64,000 nucleotides of DNA from CAVUNY01 sp963768585 (GTDB lineage: Bacteria; Chloroflexota; Anaerolineae; Anaerolineales; Anaerolineaceae): the NCBI GenBank assembly GCA_963768585.1, contig CAVYIF010000009.1, positions 62,001 to 126,000 of the forward strand. The letters are read 5' to 3'. This document shows, piece after piece, positions 62,802 to 64,000 of this stretch. Position 1 is the first letter of the stretch, and every line of letters starts with the position of its first letter. Below the pieces are notes generated by a model. It worked only from the letters and a program-made list of their open reading frames with translations. It ran no database searches and had not been told where the DNA came from. The translations under genes and the position numbers were made by a program.

Positions 62802-64000
62802 ATGAAATATATCAGTCATTCCCAGTACGAAAATTCAATCGAAATCCTTACAGATGCAGGTAAGATCCGCCTCCAGGTCTGGGGCAACCGGGTAATCCAT
62901 ATTCAGTACACCCTGCAAGGAACCTTCAGCAGCCAGCCCAGCTTGATGGTTGTGACCCAGCCAGATGGGTCCACCCCCTGGTCGCTTGAAGAAAGCGACC
63001 AATCTATCACCCTCTCCACCCGTGCGATCCGGCTGGCAATAAATAAGGCTACCTGTGCCTTCACCTGGATGGATGCCGCGGGTAATTTGCTGGTGCGCGA
63101 GCCCACCAGTGGAGGCAAAGCCTTACGCGAGATCAGCCTGGCCGACCGCAAGGCTTATTCGACCAAATTGAGCCTGGAATTTTCAGAAGGAGAGGCAATT
63201 TATGGTTTCGGTCAGCATGAAGAGGGAGTGCTCAACTACCGTGGGCAGAGCCAGCTGAATTACCACCACAACCTGAAGGTGGCTATGCCGGTCATGGTTT
63301 CTACCCGCGGCTACGCCTTCTTCTTCGAGTCTTATTCGCTGGGTAATTTCCATGACGACCTCTACGGCAGTTATTACTGGACCGAGGTCGAGGATGAGAT
63401 GGATTTTTACTTCATCTACGGCCCGGAATTTGATGACCTGGTCGCCAGCCTGCGCAGCCTGACCGGCAGGCCTTCGATGCTGCCCAAATGGTCCTACGGG
63501 TATGTGCAGTCGAAAGAGCGTTATAAGAGCCAGGATGAATTGATCGCTGTGGTCAATGAATACCGGGAGCGGGGGATTCCTTTAGATTGTATTGTTCTGG
63601 ATTGGCAGTCCTGGCCCGGGAATCTGTGGGGTCAAAAATCCTTTGATGCCGGGCGGTTTCCACAACCTGGACAGATGATGACAGATCTGCATGCGTTGAA
63701 TGCCCGACTGTTGATTTCGGTATGGCCGAAGCTGCGCAACGAAGGCCCTGACCATCTTGAGATGCGTGAGGCGGGCCATCTGCTGGCGGATGGCACCACC
63801 TACAATGCCTTCGACCCCCAGGCGCGCGCCCTGTATTGGAAACAGGCCAATGCAGGGCTCTTTGTACACGGCATCGATGGCTGGTGGTGCGACAGTACCG
63901 AACCTTTCGAGCCGGATTGGTCGGGCCCGGTCAAGCCCGAGCCCTGGGAACGCCAGCTAACCAATACATCGGTTTTCAAGCAGCTTCTGGATCCTGAAAG
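62802..64000 (+). CDS. GH31 glycoside hydrolase, alpha-xylosidase-like (3' end outside window)
   Basis: At least 399 codons from ATG 62802 (AGAGGG upstream), open to the window edge. An N-terminal galactose-mutarotase-like domain with IYGFGQHEEG is followed by the TIM barrel starting at LPKWSYGYVQSKERYKS, a GH31 marker. The catalytic region WWCDSTEPF places the nucleophile Asp at residue 364; the WWxDxTEP form is that of alpha-xylosidase-type GH31 enzymes rather than alpha-glucosidases (WxDMNE). It is probably co-transcribed with SorC. No signal peptide, so it acts in the cytoplasm. It would release xylose or a related sugar for the operon on the opposite strand. Confidence 0.9.
   Translation, partial: MKYISHSQYENSIEILTDAGKIRLQVWGNRVIHIQYTLQGTFSSQPSLMVVTQPDGSTPWSLEESDQSITLSTRAIRLAINKATCAFTWMDAAGNLLVREPTSGGKALREISLADRKAYSTKLSLEFSEGEAIYGFGQHEEGVLNYRGQSQLNYHHNLKVAMPVMVSTRGYAFFFESYSLGNFHDDLYGSYYWTEVEDEMDFYFIYGPEFDDLVASLRSLTGRPSMLPKWSYGYVQSKERYKSQDELIAVVNEYRERGIPLDCIVLDWQSWPGNLWGQKSFDAGRFPQPGQMMTDLHALNARLLISVWPKLRNEGPDHLEMREAGHLLADGTTYNAFDPQARALYWKQANAGLFVHGIDGWWCDSTEPFEPDWSGPVKPEPWERQLTNTSVFKQLLDPE

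Noticed and set aside
1..64000. CRISPR arrays, tRNA or rRNA genes, prophage genes
   Set aside because: No regularly spaced repeats, cloverleaf-like sequences, rRNA-like blocks or phage structural genes were seen while reading both strands.

Overview
The window looks like a chromosomal segment of an anaerobic or facultative, carbohydrate-degrading bacterium of the phylum Chloroflexota, probably class Anaerolineae. This is inferred from gene content and protein style (FHA/PP2C/Ser-Thr kinase wall cluster, GlgX-phosphoketolase-acetate kinase block, M55 and URO-D-like families, Thr/Pro-rich lipoprotein linkers, GC around 50-55%). No rRNA, tRNA, CRISPR array, prophage or intact insertion sequence was found.

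Layout. 1-2638 (+): end of a sugar-catabolic operon (FucI/AraA-type isomerase, class II aldolase, DUF4432 epimerase). 2812-5175 (-): S41 protease homologue and PrsW-type membrane protease. 5571-16909 (-): an energy and stress island with two PRC-barrel proteins, PPK2, a P3A H+-ATPase, phosphoketolase, acetate kinase and glycogen debranching enzyme. A promoter-like 60-85 bp element is duplicated upstream of both transcription units. 17.3-20.1 kb: transposase remnant, Nif3-like protein, and a divergent HxlR regulator / NmrA-type oxidoreductase pair. 20.1-31.2 kb (-): GH3 glucosidase and MFS transporter, a lipoprotein, and a five-gene unit (FGGY kinase, TIM-barrel protein, M55 peptidase, Gfo/Idh oxidoreductase, amidohydrolase). 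31.2-33.4 kb (-): aminotransferase remnant, methyltransferase, nitrilase.

33.6-41.9 kb holds an actinobacterial-style cell-wall and signalling cluster: PP2C phosphatase, three FHA proteins, FtsW/RodA (with a frameshift), a transpeptidase fused to an M23 endopeptidase, and a divergent Ser/Thr kinase with no PASTA domains. 41.9-48.6 kb: AraC regulator, PhyH-type oxygenase, a family 5 ABC binding protein without permeases, and two URO-D-like proteins. 48.7-55.2 kb: a two-ATPase ABC-2 exporter with an HlyD adaptor, divergent from its probable two-component system. 55.2-64 kb: a decayed NAGPA-type gene, then an operon of transketolase halves, GlpK-like kinase, AraM/glycerol-1-phosphate dehydrogenase-like protein and FucI/AraA-type isomerase. 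It is divergent from a SorC regulator and a GH31 glycosidase that runs off the end.

Three otherwise complete genes (FtsW/RodA, GlpK-like kinase, transketolase N-half) are each broken by one apparent single-base indel, and correcting it restores normal family length. Either the assembly carries indel errors or these genes are decaying. The most noteworthy observations are the duplicated cis element, the transpeptidase-M23 fusion, the S41 homologue lacking its general-base lysine, and several catabolic clusters whose substrates cannot be assigned.
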